Shown here: positions 1 through 7,996 of the stretch, one piece after another
Layout of the letters: each line of letters begins with the position of its first letter
Position numbering within the stretch: position 1 is the first letter of the stretch
NCBI RefSeq assembly: GCF_021491915.1
Contig: NZ_CP090836.1
Span: 2,714,501 to 2,778,500, forward strand
DNA: 64,000 nt
Source: Paracoccus everestensis
GTDB taxonomy: Bacteria; Pseudomonadota; Alphaproteobacteria; Rhodobacterales; Rhodobacteraceae
Direction: 5' to 3'
Notes under the pieces: generated by a model
Told to the model about the DNA's origin: nothing
The model's input: the letters and a program-made list of their open reading frames with translations, nothing else
Databases searched by the model: none
Position numbers and translations under genes: made by a program

Positions 1-32
1 GGGGTGCGCAGGACGCCTGCGCGTCGCACCCC
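1..32. repeat. inverted repeat upstream of rpmF
   Basis: Bases 1-8 (GGGGTGCG) are perfectly complementary to 25-32 (CGCACCCC). An alternative nested pairing joins 6-12 with 16-22. It lies about 20 bases ahead of the L32 start and could be the end of an upstream terminator or part of the rpmF leader. The window edge prevents a decision. Confidence 0.5.
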
Positions 33-53
33 ATACAAGCCCGAGGTTGTGAC

Positions 54-260
54 ATGGCTGTCCCTCAGAATCGCGTTACCCGGTCCCGCCGGAACATGCG
101 CCGCGCCCACGATGCCCTGGTCGCCGGCAACCCGAACGAATGTTCGAACTGCGGCGAGCTGAAGCGTCCGCACCACGTTTGCCCGTCCTGCGGCCATTAT
201 GCCGACCGCGAGGTCGTGGCCCAGGCGAACCCGACCGACCTGGACGACGACGCGGCCTGA
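54..260 (+). CDS. rpmF: 50S ribosomal protein L32
   Basis: Small basic structural protein of the large ribosomal subunit, 68 residues, the usual length for bacterial L32. The N-terminus [17 protein letters not shown] is the family signature. Two CxxC pairs (CSNCGEL and CPSCGHY, about residues 31-47) form the zinc-binding type of L32. A GAGG ribosome-binding site lies just before the ATG. It is the first gene of the rpmF-plsX-fabH group, an order widely conserved in proteobacteria that links ribosome and membrane-lipid synthesis; plsX starts 22 bases downstream. Confidence 0.97.
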   Translation: MAVPQNRVTRSRRNMRRAHDALVAGNPNECSNCGELKRPHHVCPSCGHYADREVVAQANPTDLDDDAA

Positions 261-282
261 TCGGGCTTGGCATTCGCGCCAG

Positions 283-1395
283 ATGACCGTTCGTGACGTG
301 ATCCCGCCTGCCACGCCCGCCCCCGGCCACGAGGGCAGCGTGGTGATTTCGGTCGATGCCATGGGCGGTGATCGCGGCCCGGCGGCGGTTGTCGCGGGAA
401 TGGCTGAAAGCGCGTCCAAGAACCCGGAAATCCGGTTCATCGTGCATGGCGATGAAGCAGAGCTTCGCCGCCTTGTCGGTCGCCGCAAGGATCTGGCGGG
501 ACGCTGCGATATCCGCCATGCCGGGGGGGTCGTCTCCATGGACGACAAGCCCAGCCAGATCGTGCGCAAGGGCGATGGTACATCCATGTGGTCGGCCATC
601 GAATCGGTCAAGACGGGCGAAGCGGGCGCTGCCGTCAGTTGCGGCAATACCGGCGCGCTGATGGCCTTGTCGATGCTGCGCCTGCGCAAGCTGCCGGGCG
701 TGAACCGCCCCGCCATCGCCTGCCTGTGGCCGTCGCTGAACCCCCAGGGCTTCAACATCATGCTGGATGTGGGCGCCGATATCCGCGCCGATGCCCATGA
801 TCTGCTGCAATATGCGCTGATGGGCGCGTCCTATGCGCGCAACGGCCTGGGCCTGACACGGCCCCGCGTCGGTCTGCTGAATGTCGGGACCGAGGAACAC
901 AAGGGCCGGGCGGAACTGAAGCAGGCCCAGGATATGCTGGCGTCTGCGGCCGATGCCGGCCAGTTCGAATACATGGGCTTCGTGGAAGGCGGCGACCTGC
1001 CATCGGCGCGCGTGGATGTGATCGTGACGGACGGCTTTACCGGCAACATCGCCTTGAAGACGGGAGAAGGCACGGCCAAGCTGGTCGGCACCCTTCTCAA
1101 GGACGCATTCGCGAATTCGATCATGTCCAAATTTGCCGCCGTGCTGGCGATGACATCCCTCAAGCGCCTGCAAAAGCGGATCGACCCGCGCCGCGTCAAT
1201 GGCGGAATTTTCCTGGGCCTGAACGGCACGGTGATCAAGTCGCATGGATCCGCCGATGCCACCGGCGTTTCGGCAGCGATCAAGCTTGCCTTCCAACTGG
1301 CGAAATCCGGTTTCCAGGACCGGCTGGCCGCCCGCGTGGCCCAGGGCGCCGCCGCATCCGTGACAACCGGCCCCCAGAACGAGGCTGCATCGTGA
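283..1395 (+). CDS. plsX: phosphate acyltransferase PlsX
   Basis: PlsX converts acyl-ACP and phosphate to acyl-phosphate, the acyl donor for PlsY in the first step of phospholipid synthesis. It is a peripheral enzyme at the inner membrane. The protein has 370 residues from the ATG at 283, which places the family motif VISVDAMGGDRGP near residue 25. Further conserved stretches are SCGNTGALMAL and VTDGFTGNIALKT. An upstream in-frame ATG (199) would run into rpmF and is unlikely. The last codons overlap fabH in a GTGA arrangement, which suggests translational coupling. Confidence 0.96.
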   Translation: MTVRDVIPPATPAPGHEGSVVISVDAMGGDRGPAAVVAGMAESASKNPEIRFIVHGDEAELRRLVGRRKDLAGRCDIRHAGGVVSMDDKPSQIVRKGDGTSMWSAIESVKTGEAGAAVSCGNTGALMALSMLRLRKLPGVNRPAIACLWPSLNPQGFNIMLDVGADIRADAHDLLQYALMGASYARNGLGLTRPRVGLLNVGTEEHKGRAELKQAQDMLASAADAGQFEYMGFVEGGDLPSARVDVIVTDGFTGNIALKTGEGTAKLVGTLLKDAFANSIMSKFAAVLAMTSLKRLQKRIDPRRVNGGIFLGLNGTVIKSHGSADATGVSAAIKLAFQLAKSGFQDRLAARVAQGAAASVTTGPQNEAAS

Positions 1396-2366
1396 CCTTG
1401 CGATCCGTGATCCGGGGCACCGGCCATTACCTGCCTGACAACGTGGTCGAAAACAGCTGGTTCGAGGACAAGCTGGACACGACCGACGAATGGATCCGGT
1501 CGCGCACCGGGATCGAACGGCGCCATTTCGCAGCCGAGGGCCAGGCCACCAGCGACATGGGCCTGCGCGCGGCCCGCGCGGCGCTGGACAAGGCGGGATT
1601 GCGTCCCGACGACATCGACGGGATCGTGCTGGCGACCTCGACCCCTGATTATACCTTTCCGGCCTCCGCGACGATGATCCAGCACGGTCTGGGCATGACC
1701 CACGGCTTTGCCTATGACGTGCAGGCGGTTTGCGCGGGCTTTGTCTTCGCGCTCGCCAATGCCGACGCGATGATTCGCGGCGGCCTGGCCAAGCGCGTCC
1801 TGGTCATCGGGTCCGAGACCTTTTCCCGCATCATGGACTGGACCGACCGGGGCACCTGCGTGCTGTTTGGCGACGGCGCGGGCGCGGTCGTGCTGGAGGC
1901 GCAGGAAGGCGCCGGCACCAGCGACGACCGGGGCATCCTGTCCTGTGACCTGAACAGCGACGGCCAATATCGCGACCTTTTGTATGTCGATGGCGGCGTC
2001 GGGACCACCGGCACGGCGGGACAATTGCGGATGCAGGGCAACCTGGTGTTCCGCCATGCCGTCGAAAAGCTGGCCAAGACCGCGCATATCGCCTTGGACA
2101 AGGCCGGGCTGGCGCCTTCCGCCGTGGACTGGCTGGTGCCGCACCAGGCCAATGCGCGCATCATCACGGCCACCGCGCAAAAGATGGGCCTGCCGATGGA
2201 CAAGGTGATCCTGACGGTCGCCGATCACGGCAATACCTCGGCCGCGTCCATTCCGCTGGCGCTGTCGGTGGCCGATGGTCAGGACCGCTTCGCCCCGGGC
2301 GATCTCATCGTGACCGAGGCGATCGGCGGCGGCCTCAGCTGGGGATCGGTCGTTCTTCGCTGGTAG
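1392..2366 (+). CDS. fabH: beta-ketoacyl-ACP synthase III
   Basis: FabH condenses acetyl-CoA with malonyl-ACP to start type II fatty-acid synthesis in the cytosol. It has 324 residues, normal for the family. The thiolase-fold triad is visible: Cys114 in AVCAGFVFAL, His251 in VPHQANARI and Asn281 in GNTSAASIPLAL. It starts with GTG and overlaps the plsX stop by four bases, so the two are probably co-translated. The following gene on this strand, ihfA, is separated by an oppositely oriented zinc-finger gene and has its own promoter. Confidence 0.96.
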   Translation: MTLRSVIRGTGHYLPDNVVENSWFEDKLDTTDEWIRSRTGIERRHFAAEGQATSDMGLRAARAALDKAGLRPDDIDGIVLATSTPDYTFPASATMIQHGLGMTHGFAYDVQAVCAGFVFALANADAMIRGGLAKRVLVIGSETFSRIMDWTDRGTCVLFGDGAGAVVLEAQEGAGTSDDRGILSCDLNSDGQYRDLLYVDGGVGTTGTAGQLRMQGNLVFRHAVEKLAKTAHIALDKAGLAPSAVDWLVPHQANARIITATAQKMGLPMDKVILTVADHGNTSAASIPLALSVADGQDRFAPGDLIVTEAIGGGLSWGSVVLRW

Positions 2367-2370
2367 GCGG

Positions 2371-2649
2371 CTATTTCAACTGCGAATCCTTGCTGGCCCG
2401 CCGGTTGATCCCGCCTGCGGGACGCCAGGCGCGGTCACGGTCGGCCTGGCATTCCACGCATAATTGCACCCCCGGCAGGGCCATGCGCCGCGCCTCGGGA
2501 ATGGGTTCGTCGCAGTCGATGCAGACCAGGGCGCTGTCCCGGGCAGCCTTGACCTGTCCGGCACGCAGCCGGGCGCGGGCCACCGCCTCGGCCGTGCTGA
2601 TCTCGATCTGGTCGTTCACCGCGTCGTCGCGCGCCCATCCACCGGCCAT
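2371..2649 (-). CDS. DksA/TraR-family C4 zinc-finger protein
   Basis: Small protein of 92 residues with the TraR/DksA-type zinc finger: the CIDCDEP pair and the CVECQAD pair near the C-terminus hold one zinc. It resembles the short YbiI-like members rather than full DksA, because it lacks the long N-terminal coiled coil and its acidic tip. Members of this superfamily can enter the RNA polymerase secondary channel; whether this one does is unknown. I chose the ATG at 2649 because a GGAGG-type site precedes it and the residues further upstream look non-coding. It lies antisense between fabH and ihfA, which are otherwise commonly adjacent. Confidence 0.85.
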   Translation of the reverse strand: MAGGWARDDAVNDQIEISTAEAVARARLRAGQVKAARDSALVCIDCDEPIPEARRMALPGVQLCVECQADRDRAWRPAGGINRRASKDSQLK

Positions 2650-2753
2650 GTCCTGTCCTCCGTGATCCTGAAAAGATAGGATGCCGCAGCCAGGTTGCAA
2701 CGCCGCCTGCCTTGCGGCCCCGGGGGATCGGAACGAAATCCTCCTGCTTCTCG

Positions 2754-2782
2754 TTGACAGGGGGCGTGAATCCAACCATCCT
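2754..2782 (+). promoter_or_regulatory. putative ihfA promoter
   Basis: TTGACA at 2754-2759 matches the -35 consensus. At 17-base spacing the -10 position reads CATCCT, a weak match. It sits 24 bases before the ihfA start, just ahead of an AAGGGG ribosome-binding site. Confidence 0.4.
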
Positions 2783-2805
2783 AGTGATATAAAAGGGGAA
2801 AACTC

Positions 2806-3108
2806 ATGGGTGAGAAGACGCTGACTCGGATGGATCTTGCGGAAGCCGTTTTTCGGGATGTCGGCTTGTCGCGTCATGAATCCGCCCAGCTTGTCGAATC
2901 AGTCCTGGACCATATTTCCGACGCCCTTGTGAACGGCGAACAGGTGAAGATTTCGTCCTTCGGAACCTTCAGCCTGCGCGACAAGAACGAACGCATCGGC
3001 CGCAACCCCAAGACGGGCGAGGAGGTGCCGATCACCCCCCGCCGCGTCCTGTCCTTTCGTCCTTCGCACCTGATGAAGGATCGCGTGGCGGCGGGAAACA
3101 AGGGCTAG
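2806..3108 (+). CDS. ihfA: integration host factor subunit alpha
   Basis: DNA-bending nucleoid protein that pairs with IHF beta (not in this window). The 100 residues match the DNABII family: N-terminal helices with [15 protein letters not shown], the [13 protein letters not shown] beta segment, and the arm region beginning [12 protein letters not shown] that inserts into the minor groove. The [20 protein letters not shown] stretch is typical of the alpha subunit rather than HU. An AAAAGGGG site lies about six bases before the ATG. It is followed after 15 bases by a MerR-type regulator, the usual alphaproteobacterial order. Confidence 0.96.
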   Translation: MGEKTLTRMDLAEAVFRDVGLSRHESAQLVESVLDHISDALVNGEQVKISSFGTFSLRDKNERIGRNPKTGEEVPITPRRVLSFRPSHLMKDRVAAGNKG

Positions 3109-3123
3109 AGGCGTCCGGACTGA

Positions 3124-3678
3124 ATGACAAAAGGCGCAGACGCATTCCGGTCGATCGGCGAAGTCGCAAACCTTCTGGGCGTGGCGCCTCATGTGCTGCG
3201 CTATTGGGAAACGCAGTTTCCGCTGCTCAAGCCGATGAAGCGTCCCGATGGGCGGCGCTATTACCGCCCCGATGACGTGCGGCTGGCGGCGGGCCTTTGC
3301 ACGGTGCTGCGCGACGAAGGGCTGACCATCCGGGGCGCCAAGATGCTGCTGGCCCGCGACCGGGGCGCCAGCTTGCGCGAACGCGGGTCGCTGCGCCTGG
3401 CCGATTTGCCCGAACCGGATGGCGAACCCGATGAAACCGTTCAGGACAGGCCCCGGGACAACGACCCGATGTTCCATGGGGGGCCGAAATCGCGCCATCG
3501 CAGGCGCCGGATCAGCCCCGCCGGAATGCCGGCAGAGGATCGGGGTCCGCATGACTGGCTGGGCCGGCTGGTTGCCGTGAATGCCCGGCTGGGCGCGCTT
3601 CGGCCCGAAGATCCCGCAGCCCTGCGTGGACGGCAGGCCTTGTCGCACCTGCGCGACGGCCTGGGGCGGTTTTGCTGA
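3124..3678 (+). CDS. MerR family transcriptional regulator
   Basis: DNA-binding regulator of 184 residues. The N-terminal MerR winged helix is clear: FRSIGEVANLLGVAPHVLRY followed by WETQF and a RRYYRPDDVRLAAGL wing and helix. The part after about residue 95 is rich in Arg, Pro and Asp and looks disordered, with no cysteines or other effector-sensing motif, so no inducer can be proposed. It lies immediately downstream of ihfA and is probably co-transcribed with it. This ihfA-merR-tRNA-Pro order recurs in the family, but the regulator's targets are unknown to me. Confidence 0.9.
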   Translation: MTKGADAFRSIGEVANLLGVAPHVLRYWETQFPLLKPMKRPDGRRYYRPDDVRLAAGLCTVLRDEGLTIRGAKMLLARDRGASLRERGSLRLADLPEPDGEPDETVQDRPRDNDPMFHGGPKSRHRRRRISPAGMPAEDRGPHDWLGRLVAVNARLGALRPEDPAALRGRQALSHLRDGLGRFC

Positions 3679-3757
3679 CAGATCCGGCATGTGGTTCGCA
3701 GATTTCCGCATTGCGGCCCTTGTGCAGCCGGGCCGGATCGCTTTATACGATGCGCGT

Positions 3758-3835
3758 CGGGCCGTGGCGCAGTCTGGTTAGCGCGTCCGTCTGGGGGGCG
3801 GAAGGCCGAGAGTTCGAATCTCTCCGGCCCGACCA
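3758..3835 (+). tRNA. tRNA-Pro (anticodon GGG)
   Basis: The sequence folds as a complete cloverleaf. The acceptor arm pairs CGGGCCG (3758-3764) with CGGCCCG (3825-3831). The anticodon loop is CTGGGGG, giving anticodon GGG, and the T arm is GAGAG-TTCGAAT-CTCTC. Discriminator A and an encoded CCA end the gene at 3835. Confidence 0.96.
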
Positions 3836-3838
3836 TTT

Positions 3839-3876
3839 CGAAAACGCCCATCCCTGTTCCGGGGTGGGCGTTTTCG
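3839..3876 (+). terminator. terminator after tRNA-Pro
   Basis: CGAAAACGCCCATCCC pairs with GGGGTGGGCGTTTTCG around a six-base loop. The stem carries A and T runs on its two sides, so it can work as a rho-independent terminator right after the tRNA. It begins only three bases past the CCA end. Confidence 0.85.
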
Positions 3877-3892
3877 CATCAAAGGTTTCGGC

Positions 3893-4960
3893 ATGAACGG
3901 CGTTCTTCCCGACAGCGGCATCCGCACCCTGATCCAGTCCAACGCCATCACGGCCGATCCTGCGATCATCCCCGACCAGATCCAGCCTGCGTCGCTGGAT
4001 TTGCGCCTGGGAACGGTCGCCTATCGCTTGCGCGCCAGCTTTCTGGCGGGGCGCGGACACAGGGTCATGGACCGGCTGGCCGATGTCCAGATGCACCAGA
4101 TGGACCTGTCTGGCGGCGCGGTGCTTGAACGCGGCTGCGTGTACCTGATCCCGCTGATGGAACATATGTCGCTGCCTGAAGGGCTGACGGCTGTGGCCAA
4201 TGCCAAGTCCTCGACCGGCAGGCTGGATCTTCTGACCCGGCTGGTGGCCGACGGGGGCACTGAATTCGACCGCCTGCCCGAAGGCTATGACGGCCCGATC
4301 TATGCGGAAGTCTGCCCGCGCAGCTTTTCGGTCCTGGTCCGCCCGGGAATGCGCCTGAACCAGTTGCGGCTGCGCCAAGGCCAGGCGGTGCTGTCAGACA
4401 GCGAATTGAGCGACCTGAACGCCCGCGAACCGCTGGTTGGCGGCCAGGCGTTGATCGACAATGGCCTGGGCTTTTCCGTCGATCTGAAGCCTGCCAGTGG
4501 CAATCTGGTCGGCTATCGCGCGCGCCCGCACAGCGGGGTGATCGACCTGGACCGGATCGGCGCCTATGAAGCCGCTGAATTCTGGGACGAACTGCGCACG
4601 ACTCAAGGCCGCCTGATCCTGGATCCCGGCGCCTTCTATATCCTTGTCAGCCGTGAATCGGTGGCAATTCCCGCCGATTACGCGGCCGAGATGGCCCCCT
4701 ATCTGGCCATGGTGGGCGAATTTCGCGTCCATTACGCGGGCTTTTTCGACCCCGGCTTCGGCATCGGCGACACCGGCACCGGCGCACGCGGCGTGCTGGA
4801 GGTCCGATGCCACGAAGCGCCCTTTGTGCTTGAACACGGCCAGGTCGTGGGCCGCCTTGTCTATGAGCGCATGGCCGCGCGCCCGGACCGGCTTTATGGG
4901 GCGGGCATCAAGTCGAACTATCAGGGACAGGGCCTGAAGCTTGCCAAGCAGTTCCGCTGA
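3893..4960 (+). CDS. dcd: 2'-deoxycytidine 5'-triphosphate deaminase (long form)
   Basis: Deaminates dCTP to dUTP for dTMP synthesis in the cytosol. At 355 residues it is almost twice the length of E. coli Dcd (193) and consists of two similar halves with the trimeric dUTPase-like fold. The N-half keeps the catalytic SSTGR motif (residues 106-110) and Glu139 in IYAEV. The C-half repeats the pattern (FYILVSRESVAIP, FDPGFG at 285-290, VLEVRCHEAPFVL) but shows PYLAM where SSxxR is expected. This is the known alphaproteobacterial long form. It stands alone between tRNA-Pro and a converging methyltransferase gene. Confidence 0.92.
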   Translation: MNGVLPDSGIRTLIQSNAITADPAIIPDQIQPASLDLRLGTVAYRLRASFLAGRGHRVMDRLADVQMHQMDLSGGAVLERGCVYLIPLMEHMSLPEGLTAVANAKSSTGRLDLLTRLVADGGTEFDRLPEGYDGPIYAEVCPRSFSVLVRPGMRLNQLRLRQGQAVLSDSELSDLNAREPLVGGQALIDNGLGFSVDLKPASGNLVGYRARPHSGVIDLDRIGAYEAAEFWDELRTTQGRLILDPGAFYILVSRESVAIPADYAAEMAPYLAMVGEFRVHYAGFFDPGFGIGDTGTGARGVLEVRCHEAPFVLEHGQVVGRLVYERMAARPDRLYGAGIKSNYQGQGLKLAKQFR

Positions 4961-4984
4961 ACGGCGGCTTTCTTGCCTTGGCTG

Positions 4985-5023
4985 AAATATCCTCTGGGGG
5001 TCCGGGGGGCGAAGCGCCCCCGG
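4985..5023 (+). repeat. dispersed intergenic element, copy 1
   Basis: AAATATCC core followed by a CCGGGGGGC-GAA-GCGCCCCCGG hairpin. It lies between the converging dcd and methyltransferase genes and can terminate transcription from either side. Its TTCTTC arm is degenerate. Confidence 0.8.
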
Positions 5024-5033
5024 CCTTGGGGGG

Positions 5034-6134
5034 CTACAGCACCCCCGATTGCCACAGCTTCACCTTCAACCCGCCATGCGCCACGACCGGCCCCGATTCC
5101 AGCGGCAATCCGGTCGCCTTGGCCAAGGCCCCGTCGGTGGTCACGATCCCCACCCGCCAGCCTTTCAGGCGTTCCCGAAACACCTGCCCCATCGCCGCGT
5201 GCAGCCCGAACAGCGGCCCCTTGTTGCCGATGCGCGCGCCATAGGGCGGGTTCACGATGACGATGCCGGGCGCGCAGTCAGGACGCGTCAGATCGCCAAT
5301 GGCCCGACAGTCAAAGCGGGTCAGGCCCTCTATCCCTGCCCGTCCCGCATTCTGGATGCTCATGCGGATGGCGCCAGCGTCGCGGTCGCTGCCAAGGAAC
5401 TGCGCGGGCGCCGGGCGGGACACCACCGCGGCGCGCATTCCATCCCAGGCGGCAGGGTCAAAAGTCGCAAGCTGCTGAAATCCGAACGCGCGGCTGCGGC
5501 CCGGGGCCATGCCCGCCGCGATCTCGGCGGCCTCGATCACAAAGGTTCCCGACCCGCACATCGGATCCAGCACCGGCTGGCTGCCATCGAAGCCCATTTC
5601 CCGCAGAAACATCGCGGCCATGGTTTCCCGCATGGGCGCCTTGGCAACGGCTTCCTTGTGGCCGCGCTTGTGCAGGGATTCTCCGGTCGTATCCAAGCTG
5701 AGGGTGACAAGATCATCCTCGATCCGCGCCTTTACCACCACCGTGGCGTCAGCCGCGATCGGCGCGCCCAGTTCCTCGGCGATAGCGCGTTCGATGCGCT
5801 GCGTGGCCGCACCCGCGTGATAGATGCGGCTGGCCTTGCAGGTGGCTTCCACCCGGACGGGTGCATCGGGCCGCAAGACCGAACCCCAGGGGAACTTCCG
5901 CGCACGCTTGTCCAGTTGCGCCAGATGCATCGCGCGAAAGCTGCCCACCCGCGCCAGAACCCGCGTGGCCCCGCGCAGCCACAAGTTCGCGCGCCAGACA
6001 TCCGGCCAGCCGCCGGTGATCGTCACGCCGCCCGGCTGCACGACCGGCTGCCAGCCCAAACCGGCAACCTCGGCCGCTAGTGGCGCTTCCAGGCCCGGCG
6101 TCGCCACCAGGAAAATCTCGAATCTGTCATCCAT
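5034..6134 (-). CDS. THUMP-domain class I SAM-dependent RNA methyltransferase
   Basis: Predicted guanine-N2 methyltransferase acting on 23S rRNA, similar to the N-terminal module of RlmL and to the YpsC/YcbY group. In its 366 residues, an N-terminal ferredoxin-like/THUMP part (about 1-160) precedes a Rossmann methyltransferase domain. The SAM-binding motif is DPMCGSGTFVIEA and the catalytic motif is NPPYGARIG, the N/DPPY type used for amino-group methylation. It ends at the intergenic element shared with dcd. The exact nucleotide target cannot be read from sequence. Confidence 0.88.
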   Translation of the reverse strand: MDDRFEIFLVATPGLEAPLAAEVAGLGWQPVVQPGGVTITGGWPDVWRANLWLRGATRVLARVGSFRAMHLAQLDKRARKFPWGSVLRPDAPVRVEATCKASRIYHAGAATQRIERAIAEELGAPIAADATVVVKARIEDDLVTLSLDTTGESLHKRGHKEAVAKAPMRETMAAMFLREMGFDGSQPVLDPMCGSGTFVIEAAEIAAGMAPGRSRAFGFQQLATFDPAAWDGMRAAVVSRPAPAQFLGSDRDAGAIRMSIQNAGRAGIEGLTRFDCRAIGDLTRPDCAPGIVIVNPPYGARIGNKGPLFGLHAAMGQVFRERLKGWRVGIVTTDGALAKATGLPLESGPVVAHGGLKVKLWQSGVL

Positions 6135-6172
6135 CGCGCAGCCCTAGCCCGGCTGCGCCGGAAAGGCGAGTG

Positions 6173-6376
6173 TCAGCGCCCGATGCGGCGGGTCAGCCGG
6201 GCGGCCTGACGGGCGCGCTTGACAGCCGTGCGCATATCCCGGGCCTGCTTGGCCGAAACCGGCGCGGGCTTGCCCCCGGACTTTGCAATCCGGTCGATGC
6301 CCTTGTTGATGCCCCAGTTCATGGCGCGGCGGCTGACCATGCGGGTCAGCATATGGATGATCCGGTTCAGGCCCAT
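6173..6376 (-). CDS. small basic conserved protein downstream of scpB
   Basis: I do not recognise a named family. From the ATG at 6376 the product is 67 residues, strongly basic (KARQAARLTRRIGR-like tail) with an amphipathic N-terminus (MGLNRIIHMLTRMVSRRAM). It starts four bases after the scpB stop on the same strand, so it is very likely part of the nagZ-scpA-scpB transcript. In several relatives the tatABC genes occupy this position. A role linked to membrane or nucleic-acid binding is possible from the charge, but nothing more can be said. Confidence 0.6.
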   Translation of the reverse strand: MGLNRIIHMLTRMVSRRAMNWGINKGIDRIAKSGGKPAPVSAKQARDMRTAVKRARQAARLTRRIGR

Positions 6377-6380
6377 GCGG

Positions 6381-7043
6381 TCATTCGTCCTTGGAAACAC
6401 AGTCTGCGGGTTGGGTTGCACCCATATCATCATCCCCATCCTGCGGCACAAGGGGCAAGACCAGCCCGTCAGCAGGAGGACGCGATTCCAGCAGCCCCGC
6501 CGCCCGCAATTCCGCAAGCCCCGGCAGGTCGCGTGCGGATTCCAGGCCGAAGTGGTCCAGGAATGTTTCCGTCACCACGAATGTCGCGGGCCGCCCGGGG
6601 GTCATGCGGCGGCGGCCGATGCGTACCCATTCCATCTCGATCAACTGGTCCAGGGTGCCGCGGGACACGGCCACGCCCCGGATTTCCTCGATCTCGGTGC
6701 GGGTGACGGGCTGGTGATAGGCGATGATGGCAAGCGTCTCGATGGCGGCGCGCGACAAGCGGCGCTGTTCGACGGTTTCCGTCTGCATCAGGAAGGACAG
6801 GTCGGGGGCGGTGCGAAACGCATATCCGTCGCCGATCCGTTCCAGCACCACGCCCCGCCCGGCATAGGTCCGTCCCAAGGCCGCAAGCGCCTGCACCGGA
6901 TCACAGCCGGGGGGCAGGCGATCCGACAGGTCACGCAACGTCAGGGGCTTGCCGGATGCGAACAGGATGGCTTCCACCATGCGTTCCTGGTCCGCAAGGG
7001 ACGGCGGGAACAGGTCAGGCTGGGGATCGGCAGGTTGGGTCAC
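6381..7043 (-). CDS. scpB: segregation and condensation protein B
   Basis: Winged-helix partner of the SMC-ScpA complex that condenses and segregates the chromosome. The 220 residues contain the two tandem winged-helix domains of the family, with the conserved segments EAILFASGKPLTLRDL at the start and ETLAIIAYHQPVTRTEIEEI in the middle. The start codon overlaps the scpA stop by four bases, the usual coupling for this pair. The C-terminal acidic tail (about 25 residues) is variable in the family. Confidence 0.95.
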   Translation of the reverse strand: MTQPADPQPDLFPPSLADQERMVEAILFASGKPLTLRDLSDRLPPGCDPVQALAALGRTYAGRGVVLERIGDGYAFRTAPDLSFLMQTETVEQRRLSRAAIETLAIIAYHQPVTRTEIEEIRGVAVSRGTLDQLIEMEWVRIGRRRMTPGRPATFVVTETFLDHFGLESARDLPGLAELRAAGLLESRPPADGLVLPLVPQDGDDDMGATQPADCVSKDE

Positions 7044-7879
7044 GGGGTCTCGGACGTGTCGGATTTGCGCCGAAAGCGGATCGGCGCGAAGGGATCGGAC
7101 TGGCGTATCTCGATCCGGCCCTGCCGCGCAAGTTCCAGCGAAGCAGCAAAAGTCGCCGCCGTGGCCGACCGACGGCGCGTGCCTTGCGTCCCCCAGCCAT
7201 CCGGCAGAAAGTCGGACAGATCGGTCCAGTCGCCCACATATCCGATCATCCCGCGCAGCCGGTCCAGGGCCTGTTCCATCGTGAACACGTCCCGGCGATC
7301 AAAGGCATAGGGGCGGAATTCGCTGCGCGTCTTCAACCGGGCATAGGCACGCATCAGGTCGATCAGCCCCGCCCGCCATTCGGTGCGCCGCGTCCTGGCC
7401 ACGGTCTCCGGCGTGCCGCGCGGAAATCGGCTGATCCCCAGCCGGTCGCGGGCCATCAGTTGCGCCGCCGCCTGCCGCATCGCCCCCAGCCGTTCCAGTT
7501 GAAAGGCCAGATGCGCGGCCATGTCCTCGGCCGACGGTCCCTCGGCCTGGGGGTCGGGGGGCAGCAGCAGGCGCGATTTCAGAAAGGCCAGCCAGGCCGC
7601 CATGACCAGGTAATCGGCGGCAAGTTCGATCCGCAGCGTACGGGCCTGTTCGACAAATGCCAGGTATTGTTCCGCCAGATGCAGGACAGAGATCTTCATC
7701 AGGTCGACCTTCTGCACCCGGGCCAGGGTCAGCAGCAGATCCAGCGGGCCTTCATAACCGTCCAGGTCGACGATCAGCGTTTCATCCCCGCGCCGCTGCG
7801 CGACGTGGTCTGCCTCGGGGACAGGCCTCAGGTAGGGGACATCGCTGATGGTGCGGGCCACGGTGTGTCTTTCAGTCAT
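7040..7879 (-). CDS. scpA: segregation and condensation protein A
   Basis: Kleisin subunit that bridges the heads of SMC and binds ScpB. It has 279 residues. The diagnostic N-terminal kleisin segment is YEGPLDLLLTLARVQKVDL (about residues 42-60), followed by YLVMAAWLAFLKSRLLLP. About 35 residues lie ahead of the core, and an internal start cannot be excluded. It follows nagZ with a dispersed repeat element between them and overlaps scpB, so scpA-scpB form a unit. Confidence 0.94.
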   Translation of the reverse strand: MTERHTVARTISDVPYLRPVPEADHVAQRRGDETLIVDLDGYEGPLDLLLTLARVQKVDLMKISVLHLAEQYLAFVEQARTLRIELAADYLVMAAWLAFLKSRLLLPPDPQAEGPSAEDMAAHLAFQLERLGAMRQAAAQLMARDRLGISRFPRGTPETVARTRRTEWRAGLIDLMRAYARLKTRSEFRPYAFDRRDVFTMEQALDRLRGMIGYVGDWTDLSDFLPDGWGTQGTRRRSATAATFAASLELARQGRIEIRQSDPFAPIRFRRKSDTSETP

Positions 7880-7930
7880 GGGGCATCAAAGTCGGCGCTG
7901 CCCAGGCCGGAGTCAAGCGGGCAGCGTTGC

Positions 7931-7993
7931 GGGGGGCGTTCCGCCCCCGTCCCCTTCGGGGACTCCCCCCGAGGATATTTTCGTGAAGAAGAA
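7931..7993 (-). repeat. dispersed intergenic element, copy 2
   Basis: Read on the minus strand: CTTCTTCTTCA arm, AAATATCC core, then two G/C hairpins (GGGGTCCC region and CGGGGGCGGAACGCCCCCCG region). It sits three bases past the nagZ stop codon, between nagZ and scpA. Confidence 0.8.
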
Positions 7994-7996
7994 GCG

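Noticed and set aside
26..283. Alternative plsX start at 199 inside rpmF
   Set aside because: It would overlap the L32 coding region by 60 bases with an Arg/Trp-rich extension absent from the family.
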